A stretch of DNA of 41,582 nucleotides from CAYXNZ01 sp964553705 (GTDB lineage Bacteria; Patescibacteriota; Patescibacteriia; Patescibacteriales; GWC2-42-12). A program made the translations under genes and the position numbers. Below are positions 7,327 to 15,643 of the stretch, piece after piece. The stretch is taken from contig CAZKKV010000003.1 of assembly GCA_964553705.1 (NCBI GenBank), positions 1 to 41,582 on the forward strand, given 5' to 3'. Within the stretch, counting starts at the first letter, position 1; every line of letters starts with the position of its first letter. The notes under the pieces were generated by a model. It made no database searches, had not been told where the DNA came from, and was given only the letters and a program-made list of their open reading frames with translations.

Positions 7327-9264
7327 TTATTGGACAATTCCTGTAGTATTCGCTATCTGATCATCTTTTAATTGAGTTGTTTGCGCTTTGGTTGAAATGG
7401 TAATTTTTGCTTTTGTTTCATTATCAATAGCTGTCGCTTTTGCACCTGGTAGCAAAACTACAATTCTATTTCTGTCTTCTTCTTCGGGTGTAAAGCTTAT
7501 ATTGAATTCAGCGCTAGCGCGATAAACAGTAGTCGGCAATCTGCCAATCCACCAATTTATTTTATGCTCTTCGCGATTATAGCTAAGCTGACCGACCGAG
7601 GTTTGATTTTTGTTATCCCATTTAATATATCCAGGCAGAGGTAGGTTTACTTGCAGTTCAGCTAATTCGTGCAAATTATTTTCAATTGTCCAATAAATTT
7701 TAAAACTGGTAGCCTCGTTAACTTTTGGCGGTAATGGACCTGTGCCTACTGCGATATTGTCATCATTAAAATAAAGAGCTGCTTCACTAAAACGCAAATC
7801 TGAATTTATTTTATTAATAATAGTATTACTTTTGTTGGTAGATGATTTTTCCGGTTCATCATCCCCTATGCTAAATTGCGCATAATTTTTAATAAAATCA
7901 CTTGAAGGTAAATTTATTTGGGCAAACGATTTTAGATTAAGGGAAAAGTTGATTGATCCTTCTTCGTCTTTGGCTAGATTTTCTAATTGAGGTATCTCTA
8001 GTTTGCTCCAGCTAATTGTATTGTTACTGACTCGACCGTCTATATTACTTTTTAGCGATGGCCAGTCTATCATATCACCTTCGATTACCATCATAATTAT
8101 AATATCTTTTAGTTCCGAATCGCCCTTATTTGCGTAGTTCAATAGATAATTCATCGTTTCTCCCTGATTAACGCCTTGATCGGACTGAGAACCGTTGACG
8201 AATAAACTAAGATTCAAATCGCTTTTGGTTATTTCAAATTCAACTGTTTCTTTGTAAAAATTATGATAGCTAGTTTCCTCTTCAGTATTTTCGGCATAAT
8301 CAAATTTTATTACTACATTTTGTTTGTCTTCTTTTTTTTCTTTAATAATAAAATCAATCGTTAAATCAATTTTTTCGTTTCCTAATTCAGAGACAATGAA
8401 TGAATTTTTTTTGTTTGCTTTTTGCTTTATGTTCTCTGGCAAATTTTCGCTTTCCGAAATTGAAAAATTTTCTGGCACCTCAAAATTAATTAAAAAATTA
8501 TGTATAAAATTATCTTCGTTTGGTTTTATTGATAAAGTAATTTTATTTTTTTCGCCGATAAACGCTGACGATGATTTGTCTGATGAAATTTCCATGCCAA
8601 TTGATTCGACGGTTATTTCTGTGTCAGTTGATTTTTTGAACTCACTAGAGAAATTTTCTGGAGTGTAGGTGGCGTCAGCAAAAGCTACTAAAGTTTGATC
8701 ATTTGCGGAAACTATTTTTCCTTTTATTTTAATTTGTTGGGAAGTACGGGATTCTAAACGTGAAATGTCCCAAGTGTCATTATTTAGCGATGGCTTTGGT
8801 TCACTGTCTAGGAATATAAAACCATCTGGATATCGTAGTTTAATTTCTATGTTAGTCAAAGCTACATTTTCACTATTGTTTAGTTTAACTGTGTAAAAAA
8901 ACTCTTTTCCGGCTGTAGTCTCCTTTTCAGCTTTTAATTCCAAACTTAAAGTTGAATTTTCTTTGAATTGATTAGAAAATATAAAATAATAAGAGGCATA
9001 ACCGGTTAGACCCAGGATAGCCAAGATAAATAGCGAAACTGTAATTCGATAAAACCAACCTCGGCTTTTTCTCATATCAAGTTTACTGACGTTTATCATT
9101 TCTCCGTTTTCGTCTTTGTATATCTCTGTTAAACTTTCTTGAATTTCCTCTTTTCTAGCTTTGTTGTCTATGTATTCGTCGAATTTTTCAATTTCTTTGT
9201 CTGTTGGAATCGGTTTTTTAATAAATTCAGTTAAACTTGATTTTTTGTTTTTAATTTTGATCAT
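7327..9264 (-). CDS. Membrane-anchored surface protein with DUF11-like repeats
   Basis: A 645-residue protein: a charged cytoplasmic tail (1-70), one membrane helix (about 72-95), then ~550 residues outside the cell. The outer part is several beta-sandwich repeats of the DUF11/COG1361 kind, with recurrent patterns such as NIEIKLRYPDGFIF, NNDTWDISRLESRTSQQIKI and NTISWSKLEIPQLENLAKDE. Such repeats occur in S-layer and stalk-like proteins of CPR bacteria and archaea. It follows the DUF4012 gene by 5 bases and precedes tgt by 2, so all three are probably co-transcribed. No enzymatic motif. A structural envelope role is inference. Confidence 0.75.
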   Translation of the reverse strand: MIKIKNKKSSLTEFIKKPIPTDKEIEKFDEYIDNKARKEEIQESLTEIYKDENGEMINVSKLDMRKSRGWFYRITVSLFILAILGLTGYASYYFIFSNQFKENSTLSLELKAEKETTAGKEFFYTVKLNNSENVALTNIEIKLRYPDGFIFLDSEPKPSLNNDTWDISRLESRTSQQIKIKGKIVSANDQTLVAFADATYTPENFSSEFKKSTDTEITVESIGMEISSDKSSSAFIGEKNKITLSIKPNEDNFIHNFLINFEVPENFSISESENLPENIKQKANKKNSFIVSELGNEKIDLTIDFIIKEKKEDKQNVVIKFDYAENTEEETSYHNFYKETVEFEITKSDLNLSLFVNGSQSDQGVNQGETMNYLLNYANKGDSELKDIIIMMVIEGDMIDWPSLKSNIDGRVSNNTISWSKLEIPQLENLAKDEEGSINFSLNLKSFAQINLPSSDFIKNYAQFSIGDDEPEKSSTNKSNTIINKINSDLRFSEAALYFNDDNIAVGTGPLPPKVNEATSFKIYWTIENNLHELAELQVNLPLPGYIKWDNKNQTSVGQLSYNREEHKINWWIGRLPTTVYRASAEFNISFTPEEEDRNRIVVLLPGAKATAIDNETKAKITISTKAQTTQLKDDQIANTTGIVQ

Positions 9265-9269
9265 ATTTT

Positions 9270-11843
9270 TTATTCAGATAAAAGAATAGAAAAAAATTTA
9301 TCTTTATTTAAAGTTGTGTTAAGATTCCAGCCATTTTGGCTAATTAATAGTTCTTTTGGATATTTCCAGATAATATCTTGCTTGCCACTAAAAATTAATT
9401 CGGATGAAATAGAGCTGTTGGTTGATCCTGGTTGTTTTTGAATCAACAACGAATATGGTTGCAACTTTTCTTCTTTATTGCTTATTAAATCAATAAAATT
9501 AGTTATTTTATTTTCTTCGGTTTCTTCTTGAGTGTAATTAAAATTTTCTAAGCTAAATGGCAATTTGTATTTAAGGTAAAGTTTGGTTGATTGACCTGGG
9601 TCGACTTGCGACCAGTTGGCAAAAACGGTTTTCCCGAGTTCATTATAAACTTTGGTGCCAGTTGATTGGTCAATTTTTATTTCACTATTAACTTTCATAA
9701 CGTCGGGATCATCTATCCATTGGGCTTCTGGACTTTCAAAATAAATTTCATCAACTGGTTTAAACCCGTGAGCTTCCAGCAAAATACTGCCTTGTGGAAC
9801 ATAAATTCGCATCCAGTCTACGTTTCTTACGCCGACAAAAGGTTCGTTTTTTATACCATTATGAATTCTATCAATTGTGACAGTATTTACAATATTGCCA
9901 TTGGGCATTATTTTCGACTGGTGAGTAATATTTTCTTCTATTTTTTTATCACTTTTACCTCCAGCGATATTGGTATTTATCACTGACAGATAATCCCATT
10001 TTGTATCTTTGATTTCTCCACCCCAACCGAATTTTTCAATTGTTGATTGTAATATTTCGTCATTAAAATAAAACAACATATGTTTTTCAGACAAGCTTTC
10101 TTCAAGCACGCTAAGCAAACCAATGGCCAAATCTTTATTTATACGTTTTGGAAGCTCATCTATAATCTCCACCATCAAGTCGCCAATTATTTTTTTGGGA
10201 GTTTTGGTTTGGTCAGGTTTTTGTTCGGCTAATGTTTGTAATTGTAGCCAAAGATTATCGGAATTAATTATTAAGCCGTAACTCTCACTCAAATCAACTG
10301 GTCCAAAAATTTCAAGCACTCTTTCTAAGGTTGTCGGGGTAATAGCGATTACGCCATCAACAGTCGGTCCATCGCTTTTTTCTAGGAACCATTCGAGTTT
10401 CTGGGCTGATAATGGCCAATGAGGCCACCAATTAGCGTCCCAAAAATGCCAGAGTGGATTTACTAGCCAGAGCGGTTCTGGAGCTTTGACTTTTGTTAAT
10501 AATCCCGCCTCTGTGTCGTAACTACCGCCACCGGGTACTTCCAGATTTTTTATTTTGCCTTCGCGAAAATCAATGATAGCATAGCTACCGATAAAACCGC
10601 CGCTAGCTCGCATTTCTGCGTTATTTTGAAATATAAGCAAGTATCGTTTGTCTTGCTCGCTACCGAGAAAAGCTGATAGATTTTCCGTTATGCTCAGAAA
10701 CGAACTTAAGCCGTCAAACAATGGCGTTATATTGTCAGTAATTTTTATGAAATCTTCTTGATATTTACTTGGCAATTTATCAGAATCAATAGTTGAAATT
10801 TCTGTCTTAAGATTATTTATGTTGGCCAAGGCTAAATTGGCTTTTTTATTAAAATTATTTATTTTTTCAGTTAGACTTTGCTCGTCTGGACTCAAAAGAA
10901 AATTAATTGCTTCGGTTATTTCTTTAACTGCTTCAGCACCATATTGCCCAGCTTTTATAATGTTTTTACTTATGGCGGCTAGGCGGATATCTTCATTCGG
11001 TGAGATAGAAGCTATTTTGAATATTAGTTCATTAATGTTTTCTAGATATCCTTCAGCTTGAAGAAGATTGTCGGCGGCTTGAGTAAAATCATAGCTAGCT
11101 TCGTCAAAACTTAATTGGGCAACAGACTCCCCTCCTTTGTTTAAATTATCTATTGCTTTTTCACTAACGCCTAAAACCTGACCACCCACTTGCTTTATAT
11201 TTTTGTAATAGGTAAATGCTTTTATTGGGAGTATTAATAATAAAAGGGTGATAGAAAAAATTATGACTGGTTTCAAATATAGTAACTTCGGTCTTGGTGT
11301 TAATTTGAGCGAATTTTTATTAATTAATTCTTTTGTAACTGCAGATTTTTCCTTCAAAGCGCCTAGCGAATAATTTAATTTGTTTTGCGTTATTAAAAAT
11401 AAACGATTTTTTATTGATAAGCCAAGATTCAAAAATTTAACAAATAATAAAGAGATAAATCTGATTATAAAAATTAATGTCCAGCCAACCGTATAGGCAA
11501 TTTTGGAAATGATTTTTACTATTTTTGTAATAATAAAAATAAATAATTCAAGTAGGTTCCAGAAAGCCAATCGGTTTAATCTTTCGTTTAGATTTTTGTT
11601 AAAGTTATCAAGTTTTAATCTAAACAAATTTTCAACCAGACTCATGTCAACCTTTTTTGTTTTGAATATATCAGATAACCAATTTTTAAAAATAAATAAT
11701 ATTTGGTTGAAATGTTGCGCTAGTTTGAAAAAAATATTTTGTGCGTTTTCTGGTTCATCTATTTTTTGTTTCAAATCAACAACAAATCTGGAAGATTCTT
11801 CTCCTTGTTTCACGAATAGATTGGTGCTCATTTTTTTTGGCAC
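9270..11843 (-). CDS. DUF4012 protein (large copy)
   Basis: 857 residues. A ~90-residue soluble N-terminus is followed by hydrophobic segments at about 93-142 and 187-212, then a helical stretch and the DUF4012 domain, recognised by YLLIFQNNAEMRASGGFIGS, DGVIAITPTTLERVLEIFGP and a late VYNELGKTVFANWSQVDPGQ. DUF4012 is widespread in CPR and Actinobacteria and is thought to act outside the membrane near glycan genes; its reaction is unknown. The GTG start at 11843 is preferred over the ATG at 11831 because AAGGG lies eight bases upstream of it. A paralogue sits at 27269-29260, also next to a GT4 gene. Confidence 0.85.
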   Translation of the reverse strand: MPKKMSTNLFVKQGEESSRFVVDLKQKIDEPENAQNIFFKLAQHFNQILFIFKNWLSDIFKTKKVDMSLVENLFRLKLDNFNKNLNERLNRLAFWNLLELFIFIITKIVKIISKIAYTVGWTLIFIIRFISLLFVKFLNLGLSIKNRLFLITQNKLNYSLGALKEKSAVTKELINKNSLKLTPRPKLLYLKPVIIFSITLLLLILPIKAFTYYKNIKQVGGQVLGVSEKAIDNLNKGGESVAQLSFDEASYDFTQAADNLLQAEGYLENINELIFKIASISPNEDIRLAAISKNIIKAGQYGAEAVKEITEAINFLLSPDEQSLTEKINNFNKKANLALANINNLKTEISTIDSDKLPSKYQEDFIKITDNITPLFDGLSSFLSITENLSAFLGSEQDKRYLLIFQNNAEMRASGGFIGSYAIIDFREGKIKNLEVPGGGSYDTEAGLLTKVKAPEPLWLVNPLWHFWDANWWPHWPLSAQKLEWFLEKSDGPTVDGVIAITPTTLERVLEIFGPVDLSESYGLIINSDNLWLQLQTLAEQKPDQTKTPKKIIGDLMVEIIDELPKRINKDLAIGLLSVLEESLSEKHMLFYFNDEILQSTIEKFGWGGEIKDTKWDYLSVINTNIAGGKSDKKIEENITHQSKIMPNGNIVNTVTIDRIHNGIKNEPFVGVRNVDWMRIYVPQGSILLEAHGFKPVDEIYFESPEAQWIDDPDVMKVNSEIKIDQSTGTKVYNELGKTVFANWSQVDPGQSTKLYLKYKLPFSLENFNYTQEETEENKITNFIDLISNKEEKLQPYSLLIQKQPGSTNSSISSELIFSGKQDIIWKYPKELLISQNGWNLNTTLNKDKFFSILLSE

Positions 11844-11846
11844 AAT

Positions 11847-13034
11847 TTAATCCCTTCTGGTTAAAATTGAATTATATATCGTTAACGTTTTATTTGCGCA
11901 TTCCCACCAGCTGTATTTTTTTACTTGTTTCAATCCGGATTCAATTAATTTCTTTCTTAAATTAGCATCTTCCATGGCAATTGTAATTTTTTTTGTCATA
12001 TCATCTTTGTCTTCTGGATTAAGATATAACGCCGCTTCGCCTAAAATTTCTGGCAAGCTTGCTCTATTTGAACTAACGACGGCTAATTTTCTAGACATAG
12101 CTTCGAGTGCAGGTAAACCGAATCCTTCATATAAAGATGGAAATATAAATAACAAAGCTTTTTGGTAAAGAATTTTCAATATTTGGTCTGGCACATAACC
12201 AGAAAATATAATTTTTGTTGGCTTATCATCTGTGTAAAGATTTTTACTAGCAGCGTATTTTTTGAGTCGATCGTAAAAATAATCTTCTTTGCCAACTAAA
12301 ACTAATTGGAAATTTTTATTTTTATTTGTTATATTTTGCCAAACATCAACTAGCCGTTCTAAGTTTTTGTGTGGATAAGCATTGCCCACATAAAGAAGAT
12401 ACGGCTTGTTTATATTATAACCTGAAAGAGAGATTGTGTCATTGTTATCAGAATCAAAAAGCGTATCGCGTTCTTTTGATAAATTGGCTACACCTTCATG
12501 AGTTACGCTAATTTTTTCCGAATCGACATGAAAATAACGTATTATATCATCTTTGGTATATTGCGAGACAGCAATAATTTTTTCTGCTCGCTTTATAGCA
12601 GAAGAAATAGTCAGTTTATAGCCGATATTTTTAATCTTATAAAAGAATGGGGACAAAGTAGAAGCGCGAATAGTCGGATATTTTGTCAAAATTAAATCGT
12701 GTATAGTAACAATGAATTTTACTGGACAAAAAATAGGCACATTAAAGTGCGGGAAGTGCATCAAATCAACCCTTGCTTTTTTTATGTAATACGGAAAAAA
12801 CAATTGTTCTTTAAAGCCATACCACGGTATATTGATTAGTACCTTTTTTACATTTTGATTATTGGTTTTGAATTGGTCAAAATTATCTTTGCTAAGAAAT
12901 ATCGTGTATTTATTTTGATAATCTATTTTTATGATATTATCTATTATTTCTTGTGCATATCTACCCAAGCCCTTTCCAAGCGGACCGTAAAAGCGAGCGT
13001 CAATTCCGATGTTTTTTAATTTGTTTTTTGGCAT
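11847..13034 (-). CDS. Glycosyltransferase family 4 (first gene of surface run)
   Basis: A 395-residue GT-B fold enzyme. The N-terminal acceptor half begins IGIDARFYGPLGKGLGRYAQ, typical of mannosyl/rhamnosyl GT4 enzymes with a glycine-rich first loop. The C-terminal donor half has YLLYVGNAYPHKNLERLV and the E-x7-E nucleotide-sugar motif in PSLYEGFGLPALEAMSRK. No signal peptide, so it acts at the inner membrane face on a lipid-linked or nucleotide-activated acceptor. It heads the minus-strand unit. A TGCTATAAT box ends six bases before its ATG, implying a leaderless or nearly leaderless mRNA. Sugar specificity cannot be read from sequence. Confidence 0.85.
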   Translation of the reverse strand: MPKNKLKNIGIDARFYGPLGKGLGRYAQEIIDNIIKIDYQNKYTIFLSKDNFDQFKTNNQNVKKVLINIPWYGFKEQLFFPYYIKKARVDLMHFPHFNVPIFCPVKFIVTIHDLILTKYPTIRASTLSPFFYKIKNIGYKLTISSAIKRAEKIIAVSQYTKDDIIRYFHVDSEKISVTHEGVANLSKERDTLFDSDNNDTISLSGYNINKPYLLYVGNAYPHKNLERLVDVWQNITNKNKNFQLVLVGKEDYFYDRLKKYAASKNLYTDDKPTKIIFSGYVPDQILKILYQKALLFIFPSLYEGFGLPALEAMSRKLAVVSSNRASLPEILGEAALYLNPEDKDDMTKKITIAMEDANLRKKLIESGLKQVKKYSWWECANKTLTIYNSILTRRD

Positions 13035-13040
13035 ATGTTA

Positions 13041-13049
13041 ATTATAGCA
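13041..13049 (-). promoter_or_regulatory. Extended -10 promoter, probably leaderless
   Basis: Minus-strand TGCTATAAT, a perfect -10 with the extended TGn element. Six bases separate it from the ATG at 13032-13034, so a start seven bases after the box falls on the A of the ATG. No clear -35 sequence. Confidence 0.65.
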
Positions 13050-13134
13050 TTTTTCGCCCTTTGAGCAGAAATAAAAAGTGCTATTTAAAATCACACTTTT
13101 GTAGTAATTATTATTAATCAAAACATTTTTTGTT

Positions 13135-13244
13135 ATTCCTGCGAAAGCGGGAATCTATTAAATAGCAATAAAATCTTATTTACTGTCTGTTGGTTAAAAT
13201 TCGGCATACTTGGTTTTAAAATGGATCCCCAGTCAAGCTGAGGA
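13135..13244. repeat. Two more palindromic intergenic repeats
   Basis: One unit at 13135-13154 (ATTCCTGC..GCGGGAAT around GAAA) and one at 13224-13244 (ATCCCCAG/CTGAGGAT around TCAAG, followed by GACAGG). They belong to the same family as the cluster at 2387-2565. A half-unit (TATCTACGGGAATGACAGG) continues into the 3' end of the next gene at 13291-13309. Confidence 0.7.
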
Positions 13245-13281
13245 TGACAGGGTGGTGAAAACTTCTTTTTTTATCAACGAA

Positions 13282-15024
13282 TTACCTAATATCTACGGGA
13301 ATGACAGGAAAAAAATTGTTGTTTAATTCAATTTTGTACAAAGTAAATGAATTTGTTATTTTTTCAATCGGGTTAATGTGTAAGCCAAATTCAGACAATC
13401 GTTTTGAATTAAGATAATCAATGTCTTTTTGGGGAAAAGTAAAATTATAATAATACACAGGCAACTGTTCTGCTAATAAAGCGTATCTGCTTATCAAATT
13501 CTTGTCATCAAAGAGACCGACCACGACTTTTCTTTCTGGAAATAATAATTTGTCATGATACTGAGTAATAATCACTGAATTATTTTCAGTCAAGCTCAAT
13601 ACTTTAGCCAATTCATTCCTTTGATTTAATTGATTTTTTTTAGAAATTGCTAGACCCTCTTCCTTTTCAAAAACTACAAACGAAATCGAAAAGCCAGCGA
13701 TGAGTAGAAAGACGATTGCTCTTGAAGCAATAATTATTTTTTTGTTTTTGAAAAATTTTGTAAATTTTATAATTGCCATACTAGCAAAAGGTAAAAGTCC
13801 CAGATAAATAGGCAGCCAATATCTGGTATAAGAATTACCGATAGTGAAACTCGCTGGATCAGGATTGTCGTTAAAACTCCAGCTACCATAATAAAATATA
13901 AGTACTAGTGATAAAAAGGTATAGTTAATTATAAAAAGATAATGTCTTTTTTTCCATTTTGATATTTTTTGAAAAAATAAAATCAAGCCCAGAGAACCTA
14001 ATGTAAATAACCACGGGAACATGTGAGGTAAATAATAATAAAAAGTTCGTGCGCTTTGTTTTAACTTAAAACCGAAATGGAATATGTTTTGACTTATTAT
14101 TTTAAAATTTGATTTAACAGCAGTAAAATTAGTTGAAATTGAATCAACGGCTAAATTACCGCTGGCTTGATAGATATTACGTATAGATTGGTTCATTTCT
14201 GGATAACCGCTATTCCAGGGAGAATCATAGAGAATTTGATTATAATAAAACATCGGCATCAAGGCCGTGGAAAAAGCTGCGAAAAAAAGAGTAATTTTTA
14301 ATAGGTTTAATCGTTTTATGTTAGCCAAAAGGATTATTAGTATAATCGGCGCTAACCAAAGTAGTTCAGAAACTCTGGTTATTACCGCTAATCCCAAGAA
14401 TAAACCTGACGCAAAACAATGAACGGAGTTTAAATATATATTTTTGGTTTTATTGTGCGCTAGGATCTTTGATAAATGAAATAAGCCGGCTATCAAGAGA
14501 ACCGTGAATAAAACATTATGAAACATACTCCTAGCCGAATAGTAGATATAAACAGGAAAAACAGACAACAATAAAGCTGAATAATAAGCATTGCGTCTGC
14601 CAAAAAACTTTTTTAATAATAAATAAAAATAAATAATACCGATTGATGCAAAAAGTGGAGTTAAATAAGGTAATACGTGAGAAGAAAAAACACTTGCTAT
14701 TTTGCCATAAATTAGAATAATTCCCAGAAAACTCACTGGTTTGAGCCAGCCGTTGTCTGAGCGAAAACTTCTTGGCATAATCAAACCGTCGGCAACTAGA
14801 TTATATTTTTCAAAAATTGTTAAAGTATTTTCTTGTCCATAAAGTTTGGCAAAAGTATAATTAGCAGTTTCATCAGGCGAAAGCCACTTGATATAATCTT
14901 CCTGCTGAATCGTATAATTATAAGCGGATGTTCCAATAAAAAAAATAATAGCGGCTACAATCAAAGTAAATAGTCGCCAGTTTTTCAGAAACAAATTTTT
15001 TAAATACTTGGTTTTAAATTCCAT
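13282..15024 (-). CDS. GT-C fold glycosyltransferase (PMT/ArnT-like)
   Basis: 580 residues with roughly ten or more membrane helices. The first outer loop holds acidic residues D51-E52 in WLSPDETANYTFAKLYG, the position of the catalytic acid in GT39/PMT-like enzymes. Then come GWLKPVSFLGIILIYGKIAS and a series of helices, and a soluble ~120-residue C-terminus. Such enzymes take a sugar from a polyprenyl-phosphate carrier and transfer it outside the membrane. The last residues (FFPVIPVDIR) are encoded by a copy of the VIP-type DNA repeat, so the natural C-terminus has probably been replaced or extended. Its start overlaps the upstream CDP-alcohol transferase gene by 11 bases. Confidence 0.8.
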   Translation of the reverse strand: MEFKTKYLKNLFLKNWRLFTLIVAAIIFFIGTSAYNYTIQQEDYIKWLSPDETANYTFAKLYGQENTLTIFEKYNLVADGLIMPRSFRSDNGWLKPVSFLGIILIYGKIASVFSSHVLPYLTPLFASIGIIYFYLLLKKFFGRRNAYYSALLLSVFPVYIYYSARSMFHNVLFTVLLIAGLFHLSKILAHNKTKNIYLNSVHCFASGLFLGLAVITRVSELLWLAPIILIILLANIKRLNLLKITLFFAAFSTALMPMFYYNQILYDSPWNSGYPEMNQSIRNIYQASGNLAVDSISTNFTAVKSNFKIISQNIFHFGFKLKQSARTFYYYLPHMFPWLFTLGSLGLILFFQKISKWKKRHYLFIINYTFLSLVLIFYYGSWSFNDNPDPASFTIGNSYTRYWLPIYLGLLPFASMAIIKFTKFFKNKKIIIASRAIVFLLIAGFSISFVVFEKEEGLAISKKNQLNQRNELAKVLSLTENNSVIITQYHDKLLFPERKVVVGLFDDKNLISRYALLAEQLPVYYYNFTFPQKDIDYLNSKRLSEFGLHINPIEKITNSFTLYKIELNNNFFPVIPVDIR

Positions 15025-15622
15025 AAGTCAAAAGACTAACAACAGCAAAAGCAATCGCTAGATATAAAATTCCTGAAGCAAAAGGTAAAAGAGCTGCCCA
15101 ATCAAAAATTATTGAGAAAAGTAAAATAGTCACTCCTAAAACCTGGAGCATCATTTTTATTTTACCCCACCAGTTAGCTTGTATTTCCCTGCCCCTTGCT
15201 TTTCTAACCCAGGCAACGATTATAATAATTATTTCAATACTGATAATAATAATTGATGTCCAAAAATCTATGTAGCGGAGAACGATAATAAAAACCATGC
15301 TACCGATAAGTATTTTGTCTGCTAAGGGGTCGTAAATTTTTCCCCAATTTGTAATTTGATTGCGAGTTCTGGCAAGCGACCCGTCTATCATATCAGTAAA
15401 AGCCACGAATAAAAAAGCGGCTAAGCCAATATAATATTGTCCGTAAAGCATCAGTAGGACGACAATTGGCGTAGTAAAAAAACGAAATACTGTAATATGA
15501 TTTGGCAAAACGTAAGTCGGTATCAATTTCAGTAAAGTTTTTTTCAATACTTTATCGTGCCAATAAACGTAATCAGCTGTCTTGAAGTCATGCACTTTTG
15601 GCGATGAGCTGAAAATAACCAT
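15014..15622 (-). CDS. CDP-alcohol phosphatidyltransferase (PgsA-like)
   Basis: 202 residues, typical length, with about five or six membrane helices. The full family signature DxxDGxxAR-x8-GxxxDxxxD is present: D77, D80, G81, A84, R85, G94, D98 and D102. The enzyme swaps CMP of a CDP-lipid for an alcohol such as glycerol-3-phosphate or inositol-phosphate; which one is not decidable here. Phosphatidylglycerophosphate synthase is the most common member of this size. Its ATG is 21 bp from the ATG of the divergent gene at 15644. It overlaps the GT-C gene, so lipid headgroup synthesis and glycosylation appear co-expressed. Confidence 0.9.
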   Translation of the reverse strand: MVIFSSSPKVHDFKTADYVYWHDKVLKKTLLKLIPTYVLPNHITVFRFFTTPIVVLLMLYGQYYIGLAAFLFVAFTDMIDGSLARTRNQITNWGKIYDPLADKILIGSMVFIIVLRYIDFWTSIIIISIEIIIIIVAWVRKARGREIQANWWGKIKMMLQVLGVTILLFSIIFDWAALLPFASGILYLAIAFAVVSLLTYGI

Positions 15623-15628
15623 ACAATA

Positions 15629-15637
15629 TGCTATATT
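15629..15637 (+). promoter_or_regulatory. Extended -10 promoter in a 21-bp divergent gap
   Basis: TGCTATATT ends six bases before the ATG at 15644, the same layout as at 13041. The opposite strand reads TATAGC seven bases before the ATG at 15622, so both genes may share one AT-rich melting region. The -35 regions would lie inside the opposite coding sequences. Confidence 0.55.
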
Positions 15638-15643
15638 TAAAAT

